Positions 7,878-16,457 of a DNA stretch of 21,824 nt are shown here, piece after piece. How positions within the stretch are numbered: the first letter of the stretch is position 1; every line of letters begins with the position of its first letter. The notes under the pieces are model-generated. The model saw only the letters and a program-made list of their open reading frames with translations. It made no database searches and was not told the DNA's origin. Both the position numbers and the translations under genes were made by a program. This DNA comes from DASYYE01 sp035946955 (GTDB lineage: Bacteria; Actinomycetota; Actinomycetes; Streptosporangiales; Streptosporangiaceae): assembly GCA_035946955.1 (NCBI GenBank), contig DASYYE010000402.1, forward strand, positions 1-21,824, given 5' to 3'.

Positions 7878-8474
7878 ATGGCTGTCATGACGACCGCTGG
7901 GGCATGGCCCGACGTCTGGCCGCACGAGGACCGGCCGATGACTGTTGGGGATATGGAGAACATGCCCGACGACGACAACCGCTACGAACTGGATGAGGGG
8001 ATCCTGATCGTGTCCCCCGCTCCGTTCAATCCGCACCAGTTCGTCGTCACCAGGCTCACCTTGATCCTCGGTCTTGCGTGCCCGGCCGAGTTCATCGTCT
8101 TGGCCGGGCCCGGGCTCAACCTAAGTCAGACCCAGCACCGGGTTCCTGACATCGGAGTGGTCCTCGCCGATGGGTTCCGGATGGAGTACGTGTTTGAGTC
8201 CCGGCCGCCGCTGCTGGTAGTGGAAGTGGCCTCACGCAGTACGGCGCTGTATGACCGCACCAGGAAGAAGGCCATCTACGAGCAGTACGGCATCCCCTCG
8301 TACTGGATCGTCGGCCCTGACCCGGACAAGCCCGCACTCACCTGCTTCGAACTGTCCGGCGGCCGGTATCAAGAGGTCGCCCACGTCACCGGCGACGAGG
8401 TGTTCGAGACCGTCACGCCGTTCCCTGTCTCCTTCGCTCCGTCTCGCCTCATGACCCCGGGGCCGCTGCACTGA
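7878..8474 (+). CDS. Uma2 family (DUF820) endonuclease-like protein
   Basis: The 198-aa product matches the Uma2/DUF820 family, a PD-(D/E)XK nuclease fold common in many copies in cyanobacteria and actinomycetes; its biological role is unknown. Visible features are RYELDEG with Glu37, the PD pair (90-91, VPDIGVV), LVVEVAS with Glu116, and a downstream Lys pair (130-131) before YEQYGIPSYWIVGPDP, the family's signature near the C-terminus. All putative catalytic residues are kept, so it looks intact. ATG at 7878 follows AGGAGGG (7862-7868) with 9-nt spacing. It stands alone between rel and a convergent minus-strand group, with no partner gene. I recall no Uma2 gene at this position in Streptomyces or Mycobacterium, so it is probably an insertion into the conserved order. 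Confidence 0.85.
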   Translation: MAVMTTAGAWPDVWPHEDRPMTVGDMENMPDDDNRYELDEGILIVSPAPFNPHQFVVTRLTLILGLACPAEFIVLAGPGLNLSQTQHRVPDIGVVLADGFRMEYVFESRPPLLVVEVASRSTALYDRTRKKAIYEQYGIPSYWIVGPDPDKPALTCFELSGGRYQEVAHVTGDEVFETVTPFPVSFAPSRLMTPGPLH

Positions 8475-8483
8475 CTGGCTTGT

Positions 8484-8759
8484 TCATGCGTGGGGGCCGA
8501 CCGCTACGGTGCCTGCCGTCAGGGTCGCTGTCGCTTCCATGACCTCGGCTACCAGGCTGGCCTCGTCATCGAGCTGCCGGCGTTGTGGCGCGGTCAGCTC
8601 GCGCAGCGGTTCGACGGTGATGGCGAGCTTGCGGCCGGAGCGCCGGTGGTGCCAGACGCCACCGACTACGCCGTCGATGAGTAGTACCGGGTAGTTTCCG
8701 GCCTGGCCGGTTCGGTCAGCGCGTGCCGGGCCATCCGCCGGGCCGTAACGCCGTCCCAC
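8484..8759 (-). pseudogene. C-terminal remnant of a winged-helix YcaQ/AlkX-type protein
   Basis: On the minus strand the frame reads GNYPVLLIDGVVGGVW, then RRSGRKLAITVEPLRELTA and a Glu/Asp-rich helix. This is the C-terminal end of winged-helix DNA-binding proteins of the HTH_42 (YcaQ/AlkX DNA glycosylase) family, where a [LV]-[LV]-[VI]-D-G-x-V-x-G-x-W motif is typical. Family members are about 350-400 aa. Here only about 80-90 residues remain, from a GTG at 8759 with no ribosome binding site. The frame stays open upstream but runs into the DUF349 gene in another frame with no family sequence. It directly follows the DUF349 stop on the same strand. I read it as a decayed fragment left by a deletion. 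Confidence 0.6.
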
Positions 8760-8809
8760 GTCAGGGCGGCAGGCGGTGTGGACCTCGCAGGCCCTCCAGC
8801 GGACAGTGC

Positions 8810-10051
8810 TCAGTTCGCGGTGAGTTCGGCGAGGGTGCGCTCGGCTTCGGTGAGCCAGGAACGACGAGCCTCCAGGGCCTCCTCGGCCTGCCTGGCCAGG
8901 TCCTGGTCGCCGCGGGCCTGGGCGTCGGCCAGCTGCTTCTCCAGCCCGGCGATGGTGGAGCGGATCTGGTCCACGGTGCCCCGGGCACGGGCCAGGGCCT
9001 CGGGGTTGGAGCGCCGCCACTGGGCGTCTTCCGCCTTGCGGACCGCATCGTCGATGCGGCGGAGTGAGGACTCCAGCCGCTCATGGGAGTCCCGCGGCAC
9101 CGGGCCGGCCTGCTCCCAGCGCTCATGGATGCTGCGCAGTGCCGCGCGGGCGGCCCGAATGTCGGTGACCGGGATCAGCTTGCCGGCCTCTTCCAGCAGC
9201 TCCCGCTTGACCACGGCGTGTTCCCGCAGCGACGCGTCCTTGGCCGAGTACACGTCCGTACGTGCCTTGAAGAACGTGTCCTGCGCGGTCTTGAACCGTG
9301 CCCACAGCTCGTCCTCATCAGCACGGGCGGCACGGCCCGCCGCCTTCCACTGCCTCATCAGCTCACGGAACTGCGCCGCCGTGGCTGACCAGTCGGTGGA
9401 GGAGGCGAGGGCCTCCGCCTGGACAGCCAGATCCTCCTTGCGAGCCTTGGCTGTATCGCGTTCCTCGCTCAGGTCGGAGAAATAGGCCTTGCGGCGCTTG
9501 TTGAACTGGTTGCGCGCTGCGGACAGCCGCCGCCACAGGGCCGTCTCCACGGACCGGTCAGCGCGCGGGGCTACCTTCCACTCCTCCAGCAGCTGGCGGA
9601 GCCGCTCAGCGCTGTTCTTCCAGTGGGTGGCCTCGGCCGCGATGTGCTCGGCCTCCGCAACGATGCGCTCCTTGATGTCCGCGGCCTCGGTGCGGGCGTG
9701 GTCGCGGGCGGCCCGGACCTCCACCTGGCGCTGGTCGACCTTTTCGGTCAGCGCGTCCAGCCGCAGGACGAGCTGACCGATGTCGCCGATGGCATGGGCG
9801 TCCTTGCATGACGCCTGGAGGCGCTCGATCGCCGTCCTGGCCTGTGCTGGTGGCAGGTCGGTCGTCGTGACCCGCTGCTCCAGCAGGGTCACCTCGGTGT
9901 CGAGCGCCTCGAACTTGCGCCGGTAGAAGGCGAGGGCCTCGTCAGGGCTGCCAGCCTGCCAGGAACCGATCACCCTTTCCCCATCGGGTGTGCGCACGTA
10001 AACCGTGCCGTCGGCATCTACCCGGCCCCACGGATCGTTAGCGGTACTCAC
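8810..10051 (-). CDS. DUF349 domain-containing coiled-coil protein
   Basis: The 413-aa product begins STANDPWGRVDADGTVYVRT and continues with EALAFYRRKFEAL, as in actinobacterial DUF349 proteins found next to rel. Most of the protein is long charged helices with repeated units of about 70 residues, each with Trp and basic residues (for example WKVAPRADRSVETALWRRL and WKAAGRAARADEDELWARF), which are the DUF349 repeats. No enzyme motif, signal peptide or membrane segment is visible, so it should be cytoplasmic. Its function is not established; some DUF349 proteins have been linked to nucleoid or stress functions. The GTG start is set by AGGAGG (10058-10063 on the plus numbering) with 6-nt spacing; a longer frame to 10405 overlaps the cyclophilin gene and is rejected. 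It lies 43 nt after that gene. Confidence 0.9.
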   Translation of the reverse strand: MSTANDPWGRVDADGTVYVRTPDGERVIGSWQAGSPDEALAFYRRKFEALDTEVTLLEQRVTTTDLPPAQARTAIERLQASCKDAHAIGDIGQLVLRLDALTEKVDQRQVEVRAARDHARTEAADIKERIVAEAEHIAAEATHWKNSAERLRQLLEEWKVAPRADRSVETALWRRLSAARNQFNKRRKAYFSDLSEERDTAKARKEDLAVQAEALASSTDWSATAAQFRELMRQWKAAGRAARADEDELWARFKTAQDTFFKARTDVYSAKDASLREHAVVKRELLEEAGKLIPVTDIRAARAALRSIHERWEQAGPVPRDSHERLESSLRRIDDAVRKAEDAQWRRSNPEALARARGTVDQIRSTIAGLEKQLADAQARGDQDLARQAEEALEARRSWLTEAERTLAELTAN

Positions 10052-10094
10052 CGCGAACCTCCTGCTCAGCCCTGACCCAGGCCCACCGCGCGAG

Positions 10095-10940
10095 TCAGGA
10101 TTTCGTGATCTTGACGCTCTGGATGTCGACCGCTTCCTTCGGGTGGCCGTCACCCTGACCGTTCGAGTTGTCTGTGCCCGCCTTGGCCACATTCTGGACG
10201 ATTCCCAGCCCGCTGACGACCGTCCCAAACGGCGTGTAGCTGGGTGGGAGGTTTGTGTTCTGGTAAACGATGAAGAACTGGCTGCCGTTGGTGTTGGGCC
10301 CGGAGTTGGCCATTGCGATCGTGCCAGCGGGGTATGTGGCACCAGCCAGGTTCTCGTCGCTGAACTTGTAACCGGGCCCACCTGAGCCGGTCCCGGTCGG
10401 GTCACCGCACTGGAGCACGTAGATGCCCGACGTCGTGAGGCGGTGGCAGTGCGTGTTGCTGAAGTAGGACTGCGACGCCAAAGACACGAACGAGTTCACC
10501 GTGCACGTCGCCTTGCTGTTGAGCAGGTCGATCTTGATCGTGCCCAGGTTGGTGCTGATGGCCGCGACGTAGTTGGCCTTGTAGTCCGGCGTGGCCGGCG
10601 GAAGGCTGGCCTTGCGGGACGCAGGCGGGTTGGGGATGTAGGTGCAGTGCTTGGCAGGCTCGGTGACCGCCGCCGTGCTCGCCGAGGCCGACGGTGTCGG
10701 GGACGCGGACGGGGTGGCGCTCGGTGACGAGCTCGGTTTGGTGGCGGCGGCCGCGGGCTTGCCGCCCGAGCCGCCGCTGAACAGGACAATGCCGCCTGCG
10801 ACCAGCGCAGCAACGACCACCACGGCCCCGCCGATGCCTCCTATGAGCCGCATGCGGCGCTGCTGTTCAACCCGCCTGACCTGCTGCCGCTCGTAGTGCT
10901 CTCGGGCGAGCTTGCGCTGCCGCTCCTTCTTCCCGGCCAA
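10095..10940 (-). CDS. Membrane-anchored cyclophilin-type peptidyl-prolyl isomerase
   Basis: The enzyme isomerises Xaa-Pro bonds, probably outside the membrane. A basic N-terminus (residues 1-30) precedes one transmembrane helix (about 31-55), so it is a type II anchored protein. A Ser/Pro/Thr/Ala linker (56-95) leads to the cyclophilin domain (about 110-281). Catalytic residues are present: HCHR with Arg167 and ANSGPNTNGSQFFI with Gln201 and Phe203. The Cys before His-Arg is usual in actinobacterial PpiB rather than a defect. The start is a TTG at 10940 with a perfect AGGAGG (10948-10953 plus numbering) 7 nt away; there is no ATG or GTG near it. Length (281 aa) fits actinobacterial homologues. 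It is transcribed away from the MBL gene and precedes DUF349. Confidence 0.92.
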   Translation of the reverse strand: MAGKKERQRKLAREHYERQQVRRVEQQRRMRLIGGIGGAVVVVAALVAGGIVLFSGGSGGKPAAAATKPSSSPSATPSASPTPSASASTAAVTEPAKHCTYIPNPPASRKASLPPATPDYKANYVAAISTNLGTIKIDLLNSKATCTVNSFVSLASQSYFSNTHCHRLTTSGIYVLQCGDPTGTGSGGPGYKFSDENLAGATYPAGTIAMANSGPNTNGSQFFIVYQNTNLPPSYTPFGTVVSGLGIVQNVAKAGTDNSNGQGDGHPKEAVDIQSVKITKS

Positions 10941-11036
10941 GCCCGTGCCTCCTCTGTCGATGCCGGTGAACTGCCCCCGAGCCCAGCCCTCCCGAAGGGC
11001 TATCCGTGCCCCCGGGCAGCAGGCCCGCAACGATCT

Positions 11037-11078
11037 GCGAAACTTCGCGAATCGTACCTGGATGTCGCCGAAATCGGC
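11037..11078. promoter_or_regulatory. Two dyads in the divergent cyclophilin/MBL intergenic region
   Basis: The 232-nt region between the divergent starts (10941-11172) contains GCGAA-ac-TTCGC (11037-11048) and GCCGA-aa-TCGGC (11067-11078), both perfect 5-bp dyads with 2-nt centres, 18 nt apart from edge to edge. They lie where promoters for both directions would be expected and could be regulator sites. Short GC-rich dyads also occur by chance in this composition. Confidence 0.3.
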
Positions 11079-11092
11079 GCCTCCGTTATCGG

Positions 11093-11121
11093 TTCGTCGC
11101 ACGTCGGGGGCTCGGTAGCCT
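11093..11121 (+). promoter_or_regulatory. Possible promoter of the MBL-aspS transcript
   Basis: TTCGTC (11093-11098) and TAGCCT (11116-11121) are 17 nt apart. The -10 fits the TAnnnT pattern, the -35 only partly. A start near 11128 would give a leader of about 45 nt. Confidence 0.3.
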
Positions 11122-11172
11122 GGGGACCAGCGCCAGCGTAGCCGTTATGCCACGGGAGAAGGAGGGGCGCCC

Positions 11173-11964
11173 GTGCTTGTCGCCGGGTTCCCGGCCGGGG
11201 TGTTCGCGACCAACTGTTACGTCGTGGCGCCCGCGGCAGGTGCGGAGTGCGTTGTCATCGACCCAGGTCAGGACGTTGAACCTGGTCTGACGGAGGTGCT
11301 GGCCACCCACCGGCTCAAGCCGGTGGCCGTGGTGGCCACCCACGGGCACCTCGACCACATCTGGTCCGTGGCGCCGGTCTGCGGTGCCAGAGGCATCCCC
11401 GCCTATATCCACCCCGCCGACAGGGCGCTGCTGTCCGACCCGGCACGTGGGCTCCCGCGCGAGTGGGCAGCAGGGCTGGGAGGCCTCACCTTCAGCGAGC
11501 CCGACGACGTGGCCGAACTCGCCGACGGGATGACGCTCACCCTGGCTGGTCTCGACCTGGTGGTCGAGCACGCGCCAGGGCACACCCCGGGGTCGGTGAC
11601 CTTCCGCCTGGCGGGTGCGGACTCACCCGGGGTCCACGTCCCGGCTGGCGGCACAGGGGCGGCCGCTGCGGCAGGTGACGGCGAGGCAGGTGTCCTGTTC
11701 TCTGGTGACCTGCTGTTCGCCGGGTCGATCGGCCGCACCGACCTGCCGGGTGGCGACTACCCGGCGATGATGGAGAGCCTGGCCCGCGTGTGCCTGCCAC
11801 TGGCGGATGAGACGCTGGTGCTGCCGGGACACGGGCCGAAGACCACGATCGGTGCCGAACGGTCCGCAAACCCCTACCTGGCCGGACTGACGCCTGGATC
11901 ACCCGCGTCACGAGCCGGGGGTGCTGACGGCGCCACGCACACCAGCGCAGAAAGAAGAGGCTGA
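11173..11964 (+). CDS. MBL-fold metallo-hydrolase, glyoxalase II-like
   Basis: The product has the metallo-beta-lactamase fold metal-binding set: THGHLDH (56-62), His137 in APGHTPGS, Asp179 in FSGDLLFAGSIGRTD, and His220 in LPGHGPKT. This arrangement matches the glyoxalase II-like subgroup, which hydrolyses thioesters such as lactoylglutathione-type adducts; in actinomycetes the true substrate is unknown and could involve mycothiol. A Gly/Ala-rich insert (about 149-172) lies before the Asp motif. The GTG start has AAGGAGG (11159-11165) at 7 nt. In Mycobacterium and Streptomyces this gene sits next to hisS, as I recall. Here aspS follows after 7 nt, so the two are probably one operon. Confidence 0.9.
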   Translation: MLVAGFPAGVFATNCYVVAPAAGAECVVIDPGQDVEPGLTEVLATHRLKPVAVVATHGHLDHIWSVAPVCGARGIPAYIHPADRALLSDPARGLPREWAAGLGGLTFSEPDDVAELADGMTLTLAGLDLVVEHAPGHTPGSVTFRLAGADSPGVHVPAGGTGAAAAAGDGEAGVLFSGDLLFAGSIGRTDLPGGDYPAMMESLARVCLPLADETLVLPGHGPKTTIGAERSANPYLAGLTPGSPASRAGGADGATHTSAERRG

Positions 11965-11971
11965 GCAGACG

Positions 11972-13792
<1,821 letters not shown>

Positions 13793-13795
<3 letters not shown>

Positions 13796-13808
13796 TAACA
13801 GCAACAGT
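13793..13808 (+). repeat. Intergenic repeat copy 1, TGATAACAGCAACAGT
   Basis: This 16-mer matches 15 of 16 bases of a second copy at 15343-15358; the two flank rarA. The first three bases are the aspS stop codon, and a second stop (TAA) follows in frame. Similarity ends outside the 16 bases. Confidence 0.5.
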
Positions 13809-13838
13809 CGCGGCGGCGCCCTCGCGGGAGCGACCACT

Positions 13839-13903
13839 TATCACGGTTTTTGGCTGTTGTTTTGCGTGGTTTGTGACTGTCTGCGAAGCCAAAATCCGTG
13901 ATA
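13839..13903. repeat. Near-perfect 16-bp inverted repeat between aspS and rarA
   Basis: TATCACGGTTTTTGGC (13839-13854) pairs with GCCAAAATCCGTGATA (13888-13903) at 15 of 16 positions around a 33-nt loop. The left arm can instead pair with GTGATAA at 13792-13798 through TTATCAC (13838-13844), so two stems are mutually exclusive. The right arm ends 24 nt before the predicted rarA -10 box. It may be an aspS terminator, a rarA operator, or a remnant of a dispersed repeat. No T-run follows the right arm, which argues against a simple forward terminator. Confidence 0.55.
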
Positions 13904-13926
13904 GGACGCGCAGACCAGGTGTTGGG

Positions 13927-13932
13927 TAGTGT
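13927..13932 (+). promoter_or_regulatory. -10 box for a leaderless rarA transcript
   Basis: TAGTGT occupies positions -12 to -7 relative to the rarA GTG, exactly the placement of a TAnnnT -10 element when transcription starts at the initiation codon. No proper Shine-Dalgarno sequence is available (only GAGG one base from the GTG). The -35 region is not a good match. Leaderless mRNAs are common in actinomycetes. Confidence 0.45.
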
Positions 13933-13938
13933 CGAGGC

Positions 13939-15294
13939 GTGGCCAGGGCGGCGGGTGAGGGGGCGAGCCTTTTTGATGAGGCGGGCGAGGCGGCTGAGCG
14001 GGCTGCGGCGCCGCTGGCTGTGCGGATGCGGCCGCACACGCTCGATGAGGTGGTGGGGCAGCCGCACCTGACCGGGGCGGGTGCCCCGTTCCGGAAGCTG
14101 ACCGACCATGACGCGGCCATGTCCCTGGTGCTGTGGGGACCACCGGGGACGGGCAAGACCACCCTGGCCCATGTCATCAGCGAGGTCACCCGGCGCCGCT
14201 TCACCGAACTCTCAGCCGTGACCGCCGGGGTCAAGGACGTGCGCGCCGCGATCGAGGCCGCGCGGCGCGAGCTCGGCCTGACCGGTACCCAGACCATCCT
14301 GTTCATCGACGAGGTGCACCGGTTCAACAAAGCGCAGCAGGACGCGCTGCTGCCCGCGGTGGAGAACCGCTGGGTCTCCTTTATCGGGGCCACCACGGAG
14401 AACCCGTTCTTCTCCGTGATCAGCCCGCTGCTGTCCCGTTCGCTGCTGCTGACTCTGCAGCCGCTGGGTGAAGAGGACATGCGGACAGTCATCAGCCGGG
14501 CGCTGACCGACGGACGCGGGCTCGCGGGCCGGGTCAGCGTTGCTGATGAGGCCGTTGCCCACCTGGTCAAACTGGCTGCCGGTGATGCCCGCCGGGCCCT
14601 CACCTACCTGGAGTCGGCCGCGCTTGGGCTGGCCGACGGTGACGAGGTCACCCTCGAGATGCTGGAGCGGGCGGTGGACCGCGCCGCCGTGCGCTACGAC
14701 CGCGAAGGCGACCAGCACTACGACGTGATCAGCGCCTTCATCAAGAGCATCCGCGGCAGCGACGCCGACGCCGCCCTCCACTACCTGGCCCGGATGATCG
14801 AAGCGGGGGAGGACCCGCGCTACATCGCCCGCCGCCTCATCGTCCACGCCAGCGAGGACATCGGCCTGGCGGACCCGACCGCCCTGCAGGCAGCGGTCGC
14901 GGCCGCCCAGGCAGTCGAGTTCGTCGGCCTGCCCGAAGCCAGAATCAACCTGGCCCAGGCCACCATCCACCTGGCCCTGGCCCCCAAGTCCAACGCGGTC
15001 ATCAAGGCTATCGCCGCCGCCGCTGCCGACGTCCGGTCGGGTCTGGCCGGCCCAGTCCCCATGCACCTGCGCGACACCAGCTACCGAGGCGCCACCCGCC
15101 TCGGCCACGGCCGCGGCTACCAGTACCCCCACGACTCCGACGAAGGCGTCGCCGCCCAGACCTACGCCCCCGAAGGCCTGACCGGCCGCCAGTACTACGA
15201 ACCGTCCCGCCATGGCGCCGAGGCCCGGCTCGCCGACCGCTCGGAAAAGATCCGCGCCATCCTCGCCCAGGCCCCCGACGACCCCAGACCCTGA
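13939..15294 (+). CDS. rarA: Replication-associated recombination protein A (RarA/MgsA ATPase)
   Basis: RarA is an AAA+ ATPase of the clamp-loader-like family that acts at stalled replication forks. The 451-aa product has MRPHTLDEVVGQPHL at its N-terminus, Walker A GPPGTGKT (67-74), Walker B LFIDEVHRFN (121-130), sensor 1 GATTENP (150-156), and the C-terminal tetramerisation region with SEDIGLADP and NAVIKAIAAA. Length is normal. The GTG start at 13939 has no usable ribosome binding site but an ideally placed -10 box, suggesting a leaderless message. It is separated from aspS by 143 nt with an inverted repeat and from the next gene by 293 nt, so it is probably transcribed on its own. Confidence 0.94.
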   Translation: MARAAGEGASLFDEAGEAAERAAAPLAVRMRPHTLDEVVGQPHLTGAGAPFRKLTDHDAAMSLVLWGPPGTGKTTLAHVISEVTRRRFTELSAVTAGVKDVRAAIEAARRELGLTGTQTILFIDEVHRFNKAQQDALLPAVENRWVSFIGATTENPFFSVISPLLSRSLLLTLQPLGEEDMRTVISRALTDGRGLAGRVSVADEAVAHLVKLAAGDARRALTYLESAALGLADGDEVTLEMLERAVDRAAVRYDREGDQHYDVISAFIKSIRGSDADAALHYLARMIEAGEDPRYIARRLIVHASEDIGLADPTALQAAVAAAQAVEFVGLPEARINLAQATIHLALAPKSNAVIKAIAAAAADVRSGLAGPVPMHLRDTSYRGATRLGHGRGYQYPHDSDEGVAAQTYAPEGLTGRQYYEPSRHGAEARLADRSEKIRAILAQAPDDPRP

Positions 15295-15342
15295 CCCCGG
15301 CCCAAGCGGAGCGGCCGCCAGGATCACCCGCGCATTCAGGGC

Positions 15343-15358
15343 TGATAACAGCAATAGT
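15343..15358 (+). repeat. Intergenic repeat copy 2, TGATAACAGCAATAGT
   Basis: Matches copy 1 at 13793-13808 in 15 of 16 bases, in the same orientation, 48 nt after the rarA stop. It directly precedes the 13-bp inverted repeat at 15364-15477. Confidence 0.5.
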
Positions 15359-15363
15359 GTGAT

Positions 15364-15477
15364 TGATGAATGTGGCCGTGCGGAGAAAGGGTGGCCCGCA
15401 GCAAAACCCACAACCCTGTCCACCAAGATCGATGTGCGCTCGCGGAGAAAAGATTGTCCGTGGCGCCACATTCATCA
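15364..15477. repeat. 114-bp element bounded by perfect 13-bp inverted repeats
   Basis: TGATGAATGTGGC (15364-15376) and GCCACATTCATCA (15465-15477) are exact reverse complements. The right arm overlaps a 10-bp palindrome GTGGCGCCAC (15460-15469). Inside are two direct copies of GCGGAGAAA (15380-15388 and 15442-15450). It carries no ORF. The form resembles a miniature inverted-repeat element or a large stem-loop, but I see no clear target-site duplication. It occupies the 293-nt rarA-DUF948 gap, where I recall rpsD in Streptomyces; no ribosomal protein gene is present here. Confidence 0.5.
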
Positions 15478-15551
15478 CCGGCGCCACCCGGACTCAACGC
15501 ACCTGTGGTCACGCAGTGCGCTGGTGTACCTCGCGGCGCGTGGCGAAGCGG

Positions 15552-15557
15552 TAGGGT
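15552..15557 (+). promoter_or_regulatory. Possible -10 box for the DUF948-alaS cluster
   Basis: TAGGGT fits the TAnnnT actinobacterial -10 pattern and lies 30 nt before the DUF948 start. The -35 position has no recognisable hexamer. It is the best candidate in the gap. Confidence 0.3.
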
Positions 15558-15587
15558 CAGGCGAGTGGGAGCCTGTGGAGACCAGCC

Positions 15588-16166
15588 ATGATGACCGCGG
15601 TCTGGGTCGCGGTGCTGGCTGCTGTCGCCTTTTGGATTCTGGTCGCCAGTGCCGCGGCATTCCTCATGGTGCGCACGGCCCGGCTGGTCTCGGTGACCAT
15701 TGCGGCCGTGTCGGCCGCACGGGAGCGGGCTGAGTCACTGGCCGAGCAGGCCAGTGCGGTGACCCGCCAGGCCAGTGAGCAGGTCGCCAAGGCAGGGTCG
15801 ATCACGGCCAGCATGGACGAGGTTGCCGCCACCATGGCTGAGCTCAACGGGCGGCTGAACGCACTCGCACCGGCCGCGAAGACGGTCGCTGACGGTGTCG
15901 GTGTCCCGCTCGCCCGTGCCGCCGCGCTGGTGTACGGCGTCAGCAGGGCGGTCGGGCTGCGCCGAGGTGACCGTGCTGCCGTGGCTGGCCGGGAGCGCCT
16001 GGCAGCAGGGCGCAGGAGCACCCGCCACGCTGGGAAGGGCCTGCCAGCACGCACCCTGGCTGCGGCCGTGGCTGTGGCAGCGCCGCGTCAGTCGCCCCGT
16101 GACCTCGCGCGAAGGCGCCGCGAGGCGACGCCGGCGCCGCGGCGGGGGAGCGGAGCGCAGCAGTGA
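15588..16166 (+). CDS. DUF948-like membrane protein
   Basis: The 192-aa product has one N-terminal transmembrane helix (about residues 5-28), then a predicted helical stretch with repeated Ala, Glu and Gln and the segment ITASMDEVAATMAELNGRL followed by PLARAAALVYGVSRAVGLR. This matches the DUF948 pattern of actinobacterial genes before alaS. The C-terminal ~70 residues are Arg/Ala-rich and probably disordered. Its function is unknown; the fold suggests a membrane-anchored coiled coil. ATG at 15588 has GGAG at 7 nt; a second ATG follows at once. The stop overlaps the next start as GTGA. Confidence 0.8.
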   Translation: MMTAVWVAVLAAVAFWILVASAAAFLMVRTARLVSVTIAAVSAARERAESLAEQASAVTRQASEQVAKAGSITASMDEVAATMAELNGRLNALAPAAKTVADGVGVPLARAAALVYGVSRAVGLRRGDRAAVAGRERLAAGRRSTRHAGKGLPARTLAAAVAVAAPRQSPRDLARRRREATPAPRRGSGAQQ

Positions 16167-16435
16167 TCCGCAGGCTGTTCTGGCTGACGCTGGGGGCCGT
16201 GCTCGGAGTAGCCGGGTACCGGCGTGCTGTCGCGCTGACCCGTGGTGCCTCACCCTCGCGGCGTGCCCTGGGCGCCGCGAGGTTTGTGGCCGATGTCCGG
16301 GACGGCATGGCGATTTATTTGGAACGACACCCTGGGCGGGTGTCGTCTACCCTCGAAAGTCACCGGGGGACTGGCGCTGGTGCGCCGTTGACAGGCCCGG
16401 TTGACTCCAGCGGCGATGTCAAGGATGGCCGCTGA
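16163..16435 (+). CDS. Small DUF6167-like membrane protein
   Basis: A 90-aa protein with a short N-terminal hydrophobic helix (MIRRLFWLTLGAVLGVAGYR) followed by a basic region and FVADVRDGMAIYLERHPG. It resembles the small proteins of unknown function (DUF6167) that lie between the DUF948 gene and alaS in Streptomyces and relatives. The GTG start overlaps the previous stop by 4 nt, so translation is coupled. The last ~30 codons coincide with two hairpins and a direct repeat, and their protein sequence looks unconserved, so this part may serve mainly as the alaS leader. Confidence 0.75.
   Translation: MIRRLFWLTLGAVLGVAGYRRAVALTRGASPSRRALGAARFVADVRDGMAIYLERHPGRVSSTLESHRGTGAGAPLTGPVDSSGDVKDGR
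16324..16346 (+). promoter_or_regulatory. Strong 9-bp hairpin inside the end of the DUF6167-like gene
   Basis: ACGACACCC-tgggc-GGGTGTCGT is a perfect 9-bp stem with a 5-nt loop. A second hairpin GGCGC-tggt-GCGCC (16373-16386) follows 26 nt later. They lie 71-133 nt before the alaS ATG. Neither is followed by a T-run. They could form a leader structure controlling alaS, an RNA-processing site, or a terminator-like pause. Confidence 0.4.
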
Positions 16436-16457
16436 AACCGTGAAGGATGGCCGCTGA
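16421..16457 (+). repeat. Duplicated 15-bp segment carrying the alaS ribosome binding site
   Basis: AAGGATGGCCGCTGA occurs at 16421-16435 and again at 16443-16457, a 22-bp period. Copy 1 ends in the stop codon of the preceding gene. Copy 2 supplies AAGGA 9 nt before the alaS ATG, and its last A is the A of that ATG. Confidence 0.75.

Noticed and set aside
10052..10405. N-terminal extension of the DUF349 frame to 10405
   Set aside because: The extra residues are Arg/Ser/Thr-rich without family similarity and overlap the cyclophilin gene; AGGAGG fixes the start at 10051.
14212..15471. 419-codon minus-strand frame opposite rarA
   Set aside because: It is the complement of rarA coding sequence; the forward frame has Walker A, Walker B and sensor motifs.
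16388..16420. Full sigma70 promoter at the perfect TTGACA before alaS
   Set aside because: No acceptable -10 hexamer occurs 16-19 nt downstream, so only the -35-like word is present; it is not listed as a promoter.
16167..16456. T-box riboswitch controlling alaS
   Set aside because: I looked for a T-box consensus and specifier-loop arrangement in the alaS leader and found none; only simple hairpins are visible.
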